DNA of 64,000 nt from Dorea longicatena. GTDB lineage: Bacteria; Bacillota; Clostridia; Lachnospirales; Lachnospiraceae. The stretch covers positions 203,501 to 267,500 of the forward strand of contig NZ_CP100126.1 in the NCBI RefSeq assembly GCF_024168045.1, written 5' to 3'. Of the stretch, positions 43,242 through 52,976 are shown in pieces; the stretch's first letter is position 1; each line of letters begins with the position of its first letter. The position numbers and the translations under genes are program-made. Below the pieces are notes generated by a model. That model searched no databases and was not told the origin of the DNA. It was given only the letters and a program-made list of their open reading frames with translations.

Positions 43242-44411
43242 TCATAAGAACAACATCACCAGTTTAAAGATCCAGTTGGCGGCGACCCCGGCGCAGAGTC
43301 CACCGATCGTGTGGCTTAAAATTGCTTTTCCGGTTAGCTTGTTCACTTTAAGTGAAGACATCATAGCCACATGTGTGCTGAGGTATCCGCTCCAGCACAT
43401 GCACATTGCAGTGAATACGGCTACGTCATTGGCGAGGACGGTTCCGGCTTCTGCCATGTGCGGTACCAGTCCGATTGCGGCACCGGCAGCACCGAGTGCC
43501 GTGATCGGAACGGAGATTCCGGATGCATCTGTGAATCCAAAAAGCGGTGATAAGATGAATTCAAGCTTCTTTCCAAGCCATGGAAGGAAAGCGATTCCTT
43601 CATAAGCGGCACCGGTGTAAGTTCCGTCTGCAGATGCGCCGTTGGTCAGCATCATGACCAGTGTACAGATGGTGATAACGCCCGGGATGATGGCAAGGCC
43701 GACATCCACACCGTTTTTACCACCCTCAAGAAGTGCCTCGATGGCACGTCCGCCGATGCCTCCGTCACGGATCTCGCGGGTATTCATGATGGCATCCATG
43801 TCTTCATGTTCTTCGAACTGTATGCAGTATTCTTCGGTTCCATATTCTTTCTTGGTGAAATGAAGCATGATGCGGACACTGATGATACTGCCGATTATAG
43901 CGGAAAAGTTACCGACCAGTACAGCAGTTCCGGCGTGTCCACCTTTTAACTTCAGACCGATCATGAATGTACTTACAATCAGTCCCATTCCGAAAGATGT
44001 TCCAAGGTTCGTTAAAGCCGGAAGCTGGAATTTCTTGAAATATTTACGGAAATTCTTATCTTCAGCAAGTCCCAGGATTGCCGGATTGTCGGACAGATAA
44101 GTAGTGATTACACCGAGTGCTGCGGCACCCGGCAGATTATAAAGTGGCTTCATCAGCGGTGACAGTAATTTATTCACCATCGAAATGACACCGAATTCTG
44201 AGAACAGTCCTGAAATGGCTCCGGCAAGAACCGCGATTGCCATAATATAGAAGACTGTCTCAAGAAGCAGCTGGTAGCCGGTGTTCATCAATGTGTTCAG
44301 CATATTGACACCGCCCATTTTCATACCCATACCACCGAAAATTCCTAAAAAGATTGCCAGAAAGACGAATCCTTCAAGACTGATGGATTTTTTTGTTCTT
44401 TTGTTTCCCAT
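43242..44411 (-). CDS. Nucleoside-recognition (Gate) domain membrane protein
   Basis: 389 residues, about ten membrane helices in two halves. Gate-type helices GAISGLFSEFGVISMVNKLL and LSDNPAILGLAEDKNFRKYF appear in the first half; the second has FTDASGISVPITALGAAGAAIG (in part). Relatives include SpmA/SpmB and YjiH-like proteins. The substrate is unknown. GGAGG precedes the ATG on the minus strand. Confidence 0.72.
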   Translation of the reverse strand: MGNKRTKKSISLEGFVFLAIFLGIFGGMGMKMGGVNMLNTLMNTGYQLLLETVFYIMAIAVLAGAISGLFSEFGVISMVNKLLSPLMKPLYNLPGAAALGVITTYLSDNPAILGLAEDKNFRKYFKKFQLPALTNLGTSFGMGLIVSTFMIGLKLKGGHAGTAVLVGNFSAIIGSIISVRIMLHFTKKEYGTEEYCIQFEEHEDMDAIMNTREIRDGGIGGRAIEALLEGGKNGVDVGLAIIPGVITICTLVMMLTNGASADGTYTGAAYEGIAFLPWLGKKLEFILSPLFGFTDASGISVPITALGAAGAAIGLVPHMAEAGTVLANDVAVFTAMCMCWSGYLSTHVAMMSSLKVNKLTGKAILSHTIGGLCAGVAANWIFKLVMLFL

Positions 44412-44722
44412 AAAAAACCTCCAATATTTTATACACGTATTTTATCCAAGTTTCCCAGCTTATATAAAACGCATAGTAATAAGATACTATATAATTAAAT
44501 AGAAGTCAATCGTTGTTTACAAATTGTGCACATAAGATAAAATGATAGTAGATAATAAAAATAAACTATGCATAATTATTATGAATTGAAAAAATTTTAT
44601 TGAAATGCTAATATAAAAATGGATATATTAATAGAAGAGATAAATAAATCGGATGTATGAAATGTTGTTAAAAATTGCAAAAAGTTAAAATTAAGGAAGA
44701 GAATGAAGGAGGACAGCAGACT
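44412..44722. other. Divergent promoter region
   Basis: Between the Gate-protein gene and the TetR gene. It carries the minus-strand promoter at 44481-44509 and, for the plus strand, a possible TTGAAA-18-TATATT ending near 44630. Very AT-rich; no gene or stable RNA seen. Confidence 0.5.
44481..44509 (-). promoter_or_regulatory. Promoter of the Gate-domain protein gene
   Basis: On the minus strand TTGACT (44504-44509), 17 bases, TATCTT (44481-44486), about 70 bases before the start. Confidence 0.65.
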
Positions 44723-45400
44723 GTGGTAACAGTTGGAGGAAACAGACAGGAAAAGAGAAAAAGGATTATGTCGTATTTCATCAATGCGACAATTGAATTA
44801 ATGGAAAAAGAAGGAATAGAGAATCTGACGATCAGGAAGGTTGCAGAACAGGCAAAATACAACAGTGCAACGCTGTATCATTATTTCTCTAATCTGGATG
44901 AACTGGAATTATTTGCAAGTGTAAAATGTCTGGATGAATATATGCAGGAAACGTTGATACACAAGGCCGAGGGAAAGGATTTTCAGGAGTGGTATCTGGG
45001 ACAGTGGCGCTGCTTTTGCAGACATTCGTTCCAGAGACCGAGAATCTATAACTTCTTATTCTTCAGTCCGGAAGGGACACAGAACCTGAATGAGGTTTTC
45101 CGGAGATATTATGAGATTTATCCAAATGAAAAGGAAGAAAAGACAGAAGATTACGAAGGATTTTTGAAAGAAGGAGATTTCTTCAAACGCAACGAAGATC
45201 TGCTAAGAGATGTGATCAGAGAAAGAAATTATGAGATATCTGAGCAGGAGATCAAAGAACTGAATGAAATGAGTGTGCTGATCTATCGGGGAATGCTTGC
45301 AATCATGCGAAGTGACAGGGACAAGCCGACGGTAGACGAGGCGGTGGATAAGACAGTCAGATATCTGGCGAAGACACTGGATGCGTATCATCTGGGATAG
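44723..45400 (+). CDS. TetR-family transcriptional regulator
   Basis: 225 residues from GTG 44723, ten bases after GGAGG. The HTH is clear: FINATIELMEKEGIENLTIR, then KVAEQAKYNSATLYHYFSNL. The ligand domain is about residues 75-225 with FQRPRIYNFLFFSPEG. It lies opposite the Gate-domain transporter gene and upstream of an orphan response regulator; either may be its target. Confidence 0.85.
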   Translation: MVTVGGNRQEKRKRIMSYFINATIELMEKEGIENLTIRKVAEQAKYNSATLYHYFSNLDELELFASVKCLDEYMQETLIHKAEGKDFQEWYLGQWRCFCRHSFQRPRIYNFLFFSPEGTQNLNEVFRRYYEIYPNEKEEKTEDYEGFLKEGDFFKRNEDLLRDVIRERNYEISEQEIKELNEMSVLIYRGMLAIMRSDRDKPTVDEAVDKTVRYLAKTLDAYHLG

Positions 45401-45433
45401 AGTAAGATATAATCTGGAAGGAGGTATTTCCTT

Positions 45434-46978
45434 ATGAGGATAGTTGTTGTAGAAGACAATGAATTGTATAGAGATGAACTGTTACAATGTCTGGAGCAGG
45501 AAGAATCAGATATAGAGATCATAGGAAGTGCAGCCAATGGAGCCAGAGGGCTTGCGCTGGTGGAAAAGCTGGTCCGGGAAAAAGCTGGTCCGGACGTGAT
45601 ATTTACAGACATCCGGATGCCGGAGATGGATGGATTCGAGATGATCGAAGCCCTGCAGAAAAGAAAGATATCCTGCAAAATTGTGATTACAAGTTCCTGT
45701 CCAGAATTTCTGTATGCAAAACGTGCAATGGAGCTTGGTGCTGTTGACTTTCTGGTCAAACCATTGAAAACTTATGAAGTCCGCAATATACTAAGAAGAT
45801 TGAGAAGAGAGCTGGAAAGCGAGAAGAAGTGGAAACACATACTGAATCTGGATTACATTTTCCCGAATGCGATGGCAGGAAAGCTGAAAGATGACCTGCA
45901 GATAAAAGAACTCATAAAAGAAGGTTATGGAATCGCACCGGACGAAAGGATTGGCGTTCTGGGAATCGGCATGGGCTCAAATTATGAGAAATATAAAGAA
46001 CAGGTGAAGCAGATTCTGAAAGAACTGGAGATTTTTAATCAGAAACAGGATTTCTGTGCGTATGCAATAGAGATGCGTGGACGTCACAGCTTTGTGGTTC
46101 TTTTTTATCATATGGGAAATGAACAGGAGACGTATCGGTATCTGGAACAGACAATTGTTCCGATGATCTGTAATACTGCACGTGGAAGGGTGATATGTAC
46201 CTGGGCGGTCAGTGATGGATTTGAAAATATGCATGAAGCGGTCAGAGAACTAGATCATGCGGCAGAATGGAATCTGATTCTGAAGAAGGGAACATTAATC
46301 TGTAAGGAAAAGATACAGGAAATTAAGCTGCATTCATATAAGTATCCGCTGCACCTTGAAATAGAAGCCAAAGAAGCACTGATGAATAAGGATTTGAAGC
46401 GTTTTAAAGAGATATTTTTCAGGTATCAGGCATATTGCAGGGAACTTCCATGTACACCACAGGAGGCAAAGGAAGGATGTACACATATCGCATTGGTCCT
46501 GATCCAGATGGCGGCAGAAGCAGGGGCACTACAGGCGCAGAGAAAAGGACAGGCTTTTCTTCAGGGAATATCGAGAGCCAATGGATGGACGGACGTAGAA
46601 GAAAAAGCAGATGAATTCTTCGAATATCTGACAAGCAAAGAAGAATGCCACAATAATATAAGTCTTCTGGTGCAAAAGGCACTGGAGAATATCCGGGAAT
46701 ATTATGATCAGGGAATCACGTTGGAAGAAATTGCAGAAAAACTGCATGTGACAGAGGAGTACTTAAGTACTCAGTTCCGAAAAGAAACAGGACGGACATT
46801 TACCGAGACGATCCGAGGGTACAGGCTTGAACACGTAAAAAAACTTTTGACGGTTACAAACTGGAAACTGACGAAGATTGCTGAAATGGTGGGTTATACA
46901 GACCCTAAATATATGAGCCGTGTATTCAAAGAAGAGACTGGAATGCTGCCTCTCGAATACCGAAAAAAGAACAGTTAG
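45434..46978 (+). CDS. Orphan YesN-like response regulator with AraC domain
   Basis: 514 residues: receiver (1-125; Asp in IFTDIRMPEMDG, Lys in FLVKPLK), a central linker domain, and an AraC DNA-binding pair at the end (LHVTEEYLSTQFRKETG; IAEMVGYTDPKYMSRVFKEE). No histidine kinase is adjacent, so its signal is unknown. GGAGG is about ten bases before the ATG and the gene is 33 bases after the TetR gene, so they may form one unit. Confidence 0.88.
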   Translation: MRIVVVEDNELYRDELLQCLEQEESDIEIIGSAANGARGLALVEKLVREKAGPDVIFTDIRMPEMDGFEMIEALQKRKISCKIVITSSCPEFLYAKRAMELGAVDFLVKPLKTYEVRNILRRLRRELESEKKWKHILNLDYIFPNAMAGKLKDDLQIKELIKEGYGIAPDERIGVLGIGMGSNYEKYKEQVKQILKELEIFNQKQDFCAYAIEMRGRHSFVVLFYHMGNEQETYRYLEQTIVPMICNTARGRVICTWAVSDGFENMHEAVRELDHAAEWNLILKKGTLICKEKIQEIKLHSYKYPLHLEIEAKEALMNKDLKRFKEIFFRYQAYCRELPCTPQEAKEGCTHIALVLIQMAAEAGALQAQRKGQAFLQGISRANGWTDVEEKADEFFEYLTSKEECHNNISLLVQKALENIREYYDQGITLEEIAEKLHVTEEYLSTQFRKETGRTFTETIRGYRLEHVKKLLTVTNWKLTKIAEMVGYTDPKYMSRVFKEETGMLPLEYRKKNS

Positions 46979-47103
46979 ATTAAAAAACGTTAAAAAAACA
47001 CAAATTCAGTCAAAAAAAGTCATCCTTTTTTAAATATTTCCCCCTTGTAGAAATACGGGAGAATGTTAAGATATTTCCAATAAGAAAAAAGGAGGGACCA
47101 ATA

Positions 47104-47334
47104 ATGAGTACGAAAAGTGTTATTTTTTCGAATCCAGATGATGTAATAGATTTTGTAAAGATTGTTGAAAAATATCCTTTTGACATGGATATGAAACGGG
47201 GCAGATATATTGTAGATGCAAAGTCCCTGTTAGGTCTTATGAATCTTGGATTTGACCATAAAATAGAACTGAAAGTATATGAAGAAGAATGCGAAAATCT
47301 TTGGAAAGAACTGGATAAATTTGTAGCTGCATAA
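47104..47334 (+). CDS. HPr-like protein
   Basis: 76 residues with the HPr pattern: IVDAKSLLGLMNLG (the regulatory-serine helix, Ser 40) and IELKVYEEECENLWKELDKFV. The loop where HPr has its phospho-His carries no His, so it is not a standard phosphocarrier. It may bind regulators, as Crh does. The upstream gap has a possible promoter TTGTAG-16-TAAGAT (about 47045-47072) and GGAGG precedes the ATG. It forms its own small unit. Confidence 0.75.
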   Translation: MSTKSVIFSNPDDVIDFVKIVEKYPFDMDMKRGRYIVDAKSLLGLMNLGFDHKIELKVYEEECENLWKELDKFVAA

Positions 47335-47370
47335 GTTTACTTCTGCAGTAACTGGATATTGTATGAGAAG

Positions 47371-47412
47371 AATCCTCAGCGTATAATAAGAATATACGTT
47401 GGGGAATTTTTT
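47371..47412 (+). terminator. Terminator after the HPr-like gene
   Basis: AATCCTCAGCGTATA pairs with TATACGTTGGGGAATT (G-U pairs included), followed by six T. Confidence 0.85.
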
Positions 47413-47440
47413 CGGCATATAAACATTACAGGAGAAGAAA

Positions 47441-48802
47441 ATGGGAAAGAGTAAAAAAGAGAAACAGCAGGCATATTTCTTTGACAACAAAGCTCTGCTG
47501 GCGCTGATCCTGCCACTGGTGGTTGAGCAGCTCCTGGCGGTCATGGTAGGAATGGCAGATTCCATTATGATCGCAAGCGTCGGCGAGGCGGCGGTGTCGG
47601 GAGTATCGTTGGTGGATCAGATAATGGTACTTTTGATTAATGCATTTGCCGCACTGGCGACCGGAGGTGCAGTAGTCGCAGGACAGTTTTTGGGACAGGA
47701 TAGAAAAGAGGAGGCCTGTAAATCGGCAACTCAGATGGTATGGTTTATTACTATATGTGCAATCGGTATTACCGTACTTGTATATTTAGGGAAATCATTT
47801 ATCCTGCATACGGTATTCGGCAAGATTGATCAGGATGTAATGCATCATGCAGACGTTTATTTGTTGATCGTGGCGGCATCGATTCCATTCCTGGCATTGT
47901 ATAACGCAGGAGCGGCAATCTTCCGTACAATGGGCAATTCGAAAGTGACAATGCAGATATCGATCATTATGAATATTATTAATATAGGAGGAAATGCACT
48001 TCTGATCTATGGATTTCATCGGGGAACGGAAGGTGTCGCAATTCCGACACTGGTGTCCAGAATAACGGCAGCGGTTATTGTAATTGTGATGTTGTGTGAT
48101 GAGAAACGGATACTTCATATAGAACGGACATGGCATTACCGAATCAATTGGGAGATGGTTAAGAAGATTCTGAGCATTGGTGTGCCGAATGGTCTGGAGA
48201 ACAGTATGTTCCAGCTTGGCAAGATCATCGTACTCAGTCTTGTATCGACATTCGGAACTTATGCGATTGCGGCGAATGCAGTGTCGAATGCGATCGCATT
48301 GTTTCAGATCCTTCCGGGAATGGCAGTTACGCTGGCGATCACACCGGTTATTTCAAGATGTGTGGGTGCTGGTGATTATGAACAGGCAGGATATTATAAT
48401 AAAAAATTAATGGTTATTACTTATGTCAGTATGACAGCGATGGTATTATTCATATTTTCATTATTGCCGGTTATATTAAAGGCATATAATCTGTCGGATC
48501 TTACAGCAAGAACGACGGCAGATATCATACATTTCCACGGAATCGGTGCGATCTTCATCTGGCCGATTGCGTTCAGTTTGCCTGCGACATTCCGTGCGGC
48601 GGGAGATGCGAAAGCGTGTATGTATATTTCAAGTATATCCATGTGGATATTCCGGATCGGATTCAGTTACGTGCTTGGGAAATATCTGGGCATGGGTGTA
48701 TTTGGTGTCTGGGTTGCGATGGTCATTGACTGGGTATTCCGTGCGCTCTGCTTTGTGATCCGTTATTTCAAAGGAAGCTGGAAGAAAAAGGCGATCGTAT
48801 AA
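47441..48802 (+). CDS. MATE-family efflux transporter
   Basis: 453 residues with twelve predicted membrane segments in two bundles. The pattern LILPLVVEQLLAVMVGMADS at the start and the second-half motif IGVPNGLENSMFQLGK are typical of MATE proteins (NorM/DinF-like). It exports drugs or metabolites in exchange for Na+ or H+; the substrate is not predictable. Confidence 0.92.
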   Translation: MGKSKKEKQQAYFFDNKALLALILPLVVEQLLAVMVGMADSIMIASVGEAAVSGVSLVDQIMVLLINAFAALATGGAVVAGQFLGQDRKEEACKSATQMVWFITICAIGITVLVYLGKSFILHTVFGKIDQDVMHHADVYLLIVAASIPFLALYNAGAAIFRTMGNSKVTMQISIIMNIINIGGNALLIYGFHRGTEGVAIPTLVSRITAAVIVIVMLCDEKRILHIERTWHYRINWEMVKKILSIGVPNGLENSMFQLGKIIVLSLVSTFGTYAIAANAVSNAIALFQILPGMAVTLAITPVISRCVGAGDYEQAGYYNKKLMVITYVSMTAMVLFIFSLLPVILKAYNLSDLTARTTADIIHFHGIGAIFIWPIAFSLPATFRAAGDAKACMYISSISMWIFRIGFSYVLGKYLGMGVFGVWVAMVIDWVFRALCFVIRYFKGSWKKKAIV

Positions 48803-48814
48803 GATAGAAGTCTC

Positions 48815-48843
48815 TTGTAAAAACAGGTCTTCTATTTTATAAT
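48815..48843 (+). promoter_or_regulatory. Promoter of guaA, overlapping a terminator-like hairpin
   Basis: TTGTAA (48815-48820), 17-base spacer, TATAAT (48838-48843). The hairpin ATAGAAG (48804-48810) / CTTCTAT (48829-48835) with TTTT after it covers the same bases and may end the MATE transcript. Confidence 0.65.
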
Positions 48844-48883
48844 AGAGATTAGCCATATAGAAAACAAATAGGAGGAAGTTCTT

Positions 48884-50431
48884 GTGAAAAAAGAATTAGT
48901 AATTGTCATTGACTTTGGTGGACAGTACAATCAGCTGGTAGCAAGACGTGTCAGAGAATGCAATGTATATTGCGAGATCTACTCATATAAGACAGATATT
49001 GAGAAGATCAAAGCTATGAATCCTAAGGGAATCATCCTGACAGGCGGACCAAACAGCTGTTATGAAGCAGATTCCCCGACATATAAAAAAGAATTGTTCG
49101 AACTTGGTATCCCGGTTCTTGGATTATGTTACGGTGCACAGCTTATGATGCATGTACTTGGAGGAAAGGTAGAATCCGCTCCGGTACGTGAGTATGGTAA
49201 GACAGAAGTGCTGGTAGATAAGAAAGATTCCAAGATTTTCGAAGGTGTATCTGAGAAGACCATCTGCTGGATGAGCCATTTTGACTATATCTCACAGGTT
49301 GCACCTGGATTCGAGATCACAGCACACACAGCAGACTGCCCGGTCGCAGCAGCTGAGAATACAGAAGCTGGATTATATGCGATCCAGTATCATCCGGAAG
49401 TACTTCACACAGCAGAAGGAACTAAGATGTTATCGAACTTCGTATTAGGTGTCTGCGGATGTGCAGGCGACTGGAAGATGGATGCATTCGTAGAGAATAC
49501 AATCCGGGAGATCCGCGAAAAAGTCGGCGACGGAAGAGTACTTCTTGCACTGTCAGGCGGAGTAGATTCTTCAGTGGCAGCAGGATTGTTATCCAGAGCT
49601 ATCGGAAAGCAGTTGACATGTGTATTTGTCGATCATGGTCTTCTCCGTAAAGATGAAGGTGATGAAGTAGAAGGTGTATTCGGACCAAATGGACAGTTCG
49701 ACCTGAACTTTATCCGTGTAAATGCGCAGCAGAGATATTACGATAAACTAGCCGGAGTAACAGAACCGGAAGCAAAACGTAAGATCATCGGTGAAGAATT
49801 CATTCGTATCTTCGAAGAAGAAGCCAAGAAGATTGGTGCTGTAGACTTCCTCGCACAGGGGACCATTTATCCGGACGTTGTAGAAAGCGGACTCGGTGGA
49901 GAATCCGGAGTGATTAAATCTCACCACAATGTAGGTGGACTTCCGGAGCATGTAGATTTTAAAGATATCATTGAGCCTCTTCGTGATCTGTTCAAAGACG
50001 AAGTACGTAAGGCAGGATTGGAGCTTGGAATTCCGGAGAGACTGGTATTCCGTCAGCCATTCCCTGGACCTGGACTTGGAATCCGTATCATCGGTGAAGT
50101 AACAGAAGAAAAAGTTAAGATCGTTCAGGATGCAGATGCCATTTACAGAGAAGAGATTGCAAACGCAGGACTTGACAAGAATATTAACCAGTATTTCGCA
50201 GCACTGACAAATATGAGAAGTGTCGGAGTTATGGGGGATGAGAGAACATACGATTATGCTGTTGCTTTAAGAGCAGTAACAACTGTAGATTTCATGACAG
50301 CTGAGGCTGCTGAAATTCCTTATGATGTACTGAATAAGGTGATGAGCAGAATTATTAATGAGGTTAAGGGAGTTAACAGAGTATTTTACGATCTGACTTC
50401 TAAACCGCCTGGAACGATTGAGTTTGAATAA
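48884..50431 (+). CDS. guaA: GMP synthase (glutamine-hydrolysing)
   Basis: Amidates XMP to GMP. 515 residues: class-I glutamine amidotransferase with catalytic Cys in GLCYGAQ (about 84-90) and His-Glu in QYHPEV; ATP-pyrophosphatase loop [10 protein letters not shown] (about 223-232); C-terminal dimer domain ending [16 protein letters not shown] start with GGAGG upstream. Its 3' end is the integration site of the island that follows. Confidence 0.96.
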   Translation: MKKELVIVIDFGGQYNQLVARRVRECNVYCEIYSYKTDIEKIKAMNPKGIILTGGPNSCYEADSPTYKKELFELGIPVLGLCYGAQLMMHVLGGKVESAPVREYGKTEVLVDKKDSKIFEGVSEKTICWMSHFDYISQVAPGFEITAHTADCPVAAAENTEAGLYAIQYHPEVLHTAEGTKMLSNFVLGVCGCAGDWKMDAFVENTIREIREKVGDGRVLLALSGGVDSSVAAGLLSRAIGKQLTCVFVDHGLLRKDEGDEVEGVFGPNGQFDLNFIRVNAQQRYYDKLAGVTEPEAKRKIIGEEFIRIFEEEAKKIGAVDFLAQGTIYPDVVESGLGGESGVIKSHHNVGGLPEHVDFKDIIEPLRDLFKDEVRKAGLELGIPERLVFRQPFPGPGLGIRIIGEVTEEKVKIVQDADAIYREEIANAGLDKNINQYFAALTNMRSVGVMGDERTYDYAVALRAVTTVDFMTAEAAEIPYDVLNKVMSRIINEVKGVNRVFYDLTSKPPGTIEFE

Positions 50432-50559
50432 TCCACACAATCACGAGAAACCAGTATTCATGCGGGTTACAAACAAATTTGTTTAGTGATTGGCAACAAA
50501 ATGGCAACATTTTGTGATTATTCAAGAGATAAAAATTTTATTTCATAACGTATATAAAG

Positions 50560-50611
50560 AAACCTTACTGATTTTCAGAAGTAAAAAACTGAATATCGGT
50601 AAGGTTTTTCT
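50560..50611. terminator. Bidirectional terminator at the island's left edge
   Basis: AAACCTTACTGATTTTCAG (from 50560) pairs with CTGAATATCGGTAAGGTTT (to 50607), with A and T tracts. It lies between guaA and the convergent XRE gene. Just before it, TGGCAACA occurs twice (50490-50512), a possible integrase arm site. Confidence 0.82.
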
Positions 50612-50617
50612 TTTCTC

Positions 50618-51142
50618 TTATTTTTCTTTTTTAGTCAATTCTTTTACGAGGTAATCACTTAGTTCCTGAGATGGTACCTTGGCACGTTTCTGGTAAGTAT
50701 CCAGTTCCGGGTACTTATATCTCCATTCATCATATTCTTCCTTGCTGATTTCACCGTTTTCCAATTTGTCAGCCTGTTCCATCCATGAACGAAGCATTTC
50801 ATCAACAGATGAGCCGGGAGCAGATATGGAAGAGTCAAGGCAGATATGAGGCTGCCCATCTACATTTCTTACTTTCAGACCATACATATCTTCCAGTGCA
50901 AATAGTGTATGCATCAGACCTATGTGAGTATCAATATCTGGAACTGTTAAAGCATGAGTATTGACATCGAAGATCTGAGACATTTGTTTTACAAGATCGA
51001 TTTTAGGAACTCTGGCTTCAGATTCATACTGAGCCATGCGGACATCTGAGGTTTTTCCTTTGAATCCCAGTTGCTCTCCGAGTTGCTTTTGTGTCATGCC
51101 TTTGCGGTTGCGAAAAAATTTGATACGTTGTCCGATTGCCAT
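50618..51142 (-). CDS. XRE-family repressor of the island
   Basis: 174 residues from ATG 51142, nine bases after GGAGG. HTH at about 1-65 (FFRNRKGMTQKQLGEQLGFK), then a C-terminal region common to such repressors in Clostridia elements (IDTHIGLMHTLFALEDMYGL). It is divergent from xis-int and very likely controls them. The frame open to 51265 lacks a ribosome site. Confidence 0.85.
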   Translation of the reverse strand: MAIGQRIKFFRNRKGMTQKQLGEQLGFKGKTSDVRMAQYESEARVPKIDLVKQMSQIFDVNTHALTVPDIDTHIGLMHTLFALEDMYGLKVRNVDGQPHICLDSSISAPGSSVDEMLRSWMEQADKLENGEISKEEYDEWRYKYPELDTYQKRAKVPSQELSDYLVKELTKKEK

Positions 51143-51255
51143 TTTTGTTTGCCTCCTTATAGTGGTCATTCGTGTTGCCATAATTAATTGTGAAGAAAAT
51201 AAAACAATTCTGTTTAGGTTCAGTATAGCATGAGCAATTTTAGATAGCAAGAAGA

Positions 51256-51344
51256 ACTTAAACAAAAAAATTTAATATTCTTATAAAACTGCTTGACTTA
51301 AATTAAAATGTTTAGTATCATGCAAATGTAACGACTTAAACAAA
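51256..51344. promoter_or_regulatory. Divergent control region with repeated operator-like sites
   Basis: ACTTAAACAAA occurs at 51256-51266 and 51334-51344. A promoter for xis-int lies between: TTGACT (51293-51298), 17 bases, TATCAT (51316-51321). The repeats flank the promoter, as expected for repressor sites of the adjacent XRE protein. Confidence 0.6.
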
Positions 51345-51374
51345 TTGCGTTAAGATAGAGAGGGGAGATGCGAT

Positions 51375-51557
51375 GTGACGAACAGAACTTTTATGACAGT
51401 AGAAGAAGTTGCAGCGGAACTGGGAGTTTCCAAGTCTTATGCTTATAAGATTGTCAAACAATTAAATGATGAATTACAGAAGCTGGGTTATCTTACGGTA
51501 GCTGGCAGAGTAAACACCAATTATTTCCGCAAAAAAGTATGTTACAGCGAAGTGTAA
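51375..51557 (+). CDS. xis: Excisionase-like HTH protein
   Basis: 60 residues, MerR-like winged HTH: FMTVEEVAAELGVSKSYAYK, then IVKQLNDELQKLGYLTVAGR. Small DNA-bending proteins like this direct tyrosine integrases toward excision. GTG start with GGGGAG upstream. It ends 17 bases before the integrase start. Confidence 0.82.
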   Translation: MTNRTFMTVEEVAAELGVSKSYAYKIVKQLNDELQKLGYLTVAGRVNTNYFRKKVCYSEV

Positions 51558-51574
51558 GAGAGAGGAGAATTTGT

Positions 51575-52675
51575 ATGAGTATTTACAAAGATAATGTCAC
51601 TGGGAAGTGGCGAGTGGTTTATCGGTATACCGACTGGACAGGGAAAACGAAACAGACTTCAAAACGAGGATTTCCTACGAAGCGAGAAGCGCAGATGTGG
51701 GAACACGAACAAATGTTAAAGCATGATGCAAAACTGGATATGACTTTCGCAAGTTTTTATGAAATCTATGTAGAAGATAAAAAGGAACGAATCCGGGATA
51801 ACACATGGGGAACTAAGAATAATATTGCCAGAACAAAAATTCTTCCATACTTTGGGGAGAGAAAGATTGCAGAAATTGAACCAAAAGATGTGATTGCATG
51901 GCAGAATCATTTGCTTGCATTTAAGAGAGCGAATGGAAAAGGGTATTCTGCTTCATATCTGCGGAAAATCCACAGCCAGTTAAGTGCCATTTTCAATCAT
52001 GCAGTTGATTTTTATCATTTGCCTTCTAATCCGGCACAGAAAGCTGGAAATATAGCAATAGAGGAATATAAGGAAATGTTGTTCTGGACGAAAGAAGAGT
52101 ATTTGAAATTTGCAGATGTGATGATGGATAAACCAGTTTCTTACTACGCTTTTGAAATGCTTTACTGGTGTGGTATCCGTGAAGGAGAGTTGCTTGCCCT
52201 GACACCAGCGGATTTTGACTTTACAACGCATACACTGCGAATTAACAAATCATATCAAAGATTAAACCGGGAAGATGTGATTACCCCACCAAAGACATTT
52301 AAAAGTAACAGATTTATCAAGATGCCACAATTTATATGTGATGAGATGCAGGATTATATGGAAATGCTTTACGGTCTGAAGGAAGATGAAAGAATTTTCA
52401 CAATTTCCAAATCTTATCTGCATCATGAAATGAACAGAGGATCAAAAGTGTCTGGGGTGAAGCGAATCCGTGTGCATGATTTGAGACATTCCCATGTATC
52501 GTTATTGATCAATATGGGATTTACGGTATTGGCAATCGCAGACCGAATGGGACATGAGAGCATTGATATCACTTACCGATATGCGCATCTGTTTCCAAGT
52601 GAGCAGACACAGATGGCAGAACAGTTGGATATTGAAAGGATGGAAAAATTAAATGGAGAAAAATCTGGACAGTAA
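51575..52675 (+). CDS. int: Tyrosine integrase of the island
   Basis: 366 residues: an AP2-like arm-binding N-domain (YKDNVTGKWRVVYRYTDWTG), a SAM-like core-binding domain (about 65-160), and the catalytic domain with Arg in CGIREGELLAL, HDLRHSH and the Tyr nucleophile in ITYRYAHLF. It should insert the island at the guaA end. ATG 51575 has GAGGAG nine bases upstream. It overlaps the next gene. Confidence 0.93.
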   Translation: MSIYKDNVTGKWRVVYRYTDWTGKTKQTSKRGFPTKREAQMWEHEQMLKHDAKLDMTFASFYEIYVEDKKERIRDNTWGTKNNIARTKILPYFGERKIAEIEPKDVIAWQNHLLAFKRANGKGYSASYLRKIHSQLSAIFNHAVDFYHLPSNPAQKAGNIAIEEYKEMLFWTKEEYLKFADVMMDKPVSYYAFEMLYWCGIREGELLALTPADFDFTTHTLRINKSYQRLNREDVITPPKTFKSNRFIKMPQFICDEMQDYMEMLYGLKEDERIFTISKSYLHHEMNRGSKVSGVKRIRVHDLRHSHVSLLINMGFTVLAIADRMGHESIDITYRYAHLFPSEQTQMAEQLDIERMEKLNGEKSGQ

Positions 52676-52976
52676 AGGAAGATGGAGAAACAAAATCGTA
52701 GCATTCCGGGTATCACCGGAAGAAGCAGAGCAGATTGATGCATGTGTCCGATTGTCAGGACTTAGCAAGCAGGACTATATCACAAAACGATTAACTGATC
52801 GGGAAATTGTGGTACAGGGAAATCCAAGAGTGTATAAAGCATTGCGAAATCAGATGGCAGAGATTTATGAAGAATTGAAACATCTGGAAAAATGCAGTGA
52901 GGAAAACGAAGAGTTGCTGAGTACCCTGAGATTGGTCGCAGAGACATTGTATGGATTGAAAGGGGAAAATGAATGA
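52653..52976 (+). CDS. MobC-like relaxosome protein
   Basis: 107 residues: ribbon-helix-helix N-terminus (KIVAFRVSPEEAEQIDACVR, LSGLSKQDYITKRL), then a coiled coil (EIYEELKHLEKCSEENEELL). MobC-type proteins melt DNA at oriT for the relaxase. It overlaps both the integrase and the helicase genes, so the three are translated together. Confidence 0.75.
   Translation: MEKNLDSKGRWRNKIVAFRVSPEEAEQIDACVRLSGLSKQDYITKRLTDREIVVQGNPRVYKALRNQMAEIYEELKHLEKCSEENEELLSTLRLVAETLYGLKGENE

Noticed and set aside
48804..48843. Purine riboswitch upstream of guaA
   Set aside because: The 81-base gap is too short and lacks the conserved purine aptamer loops; only a hairpin and promoter are seen.
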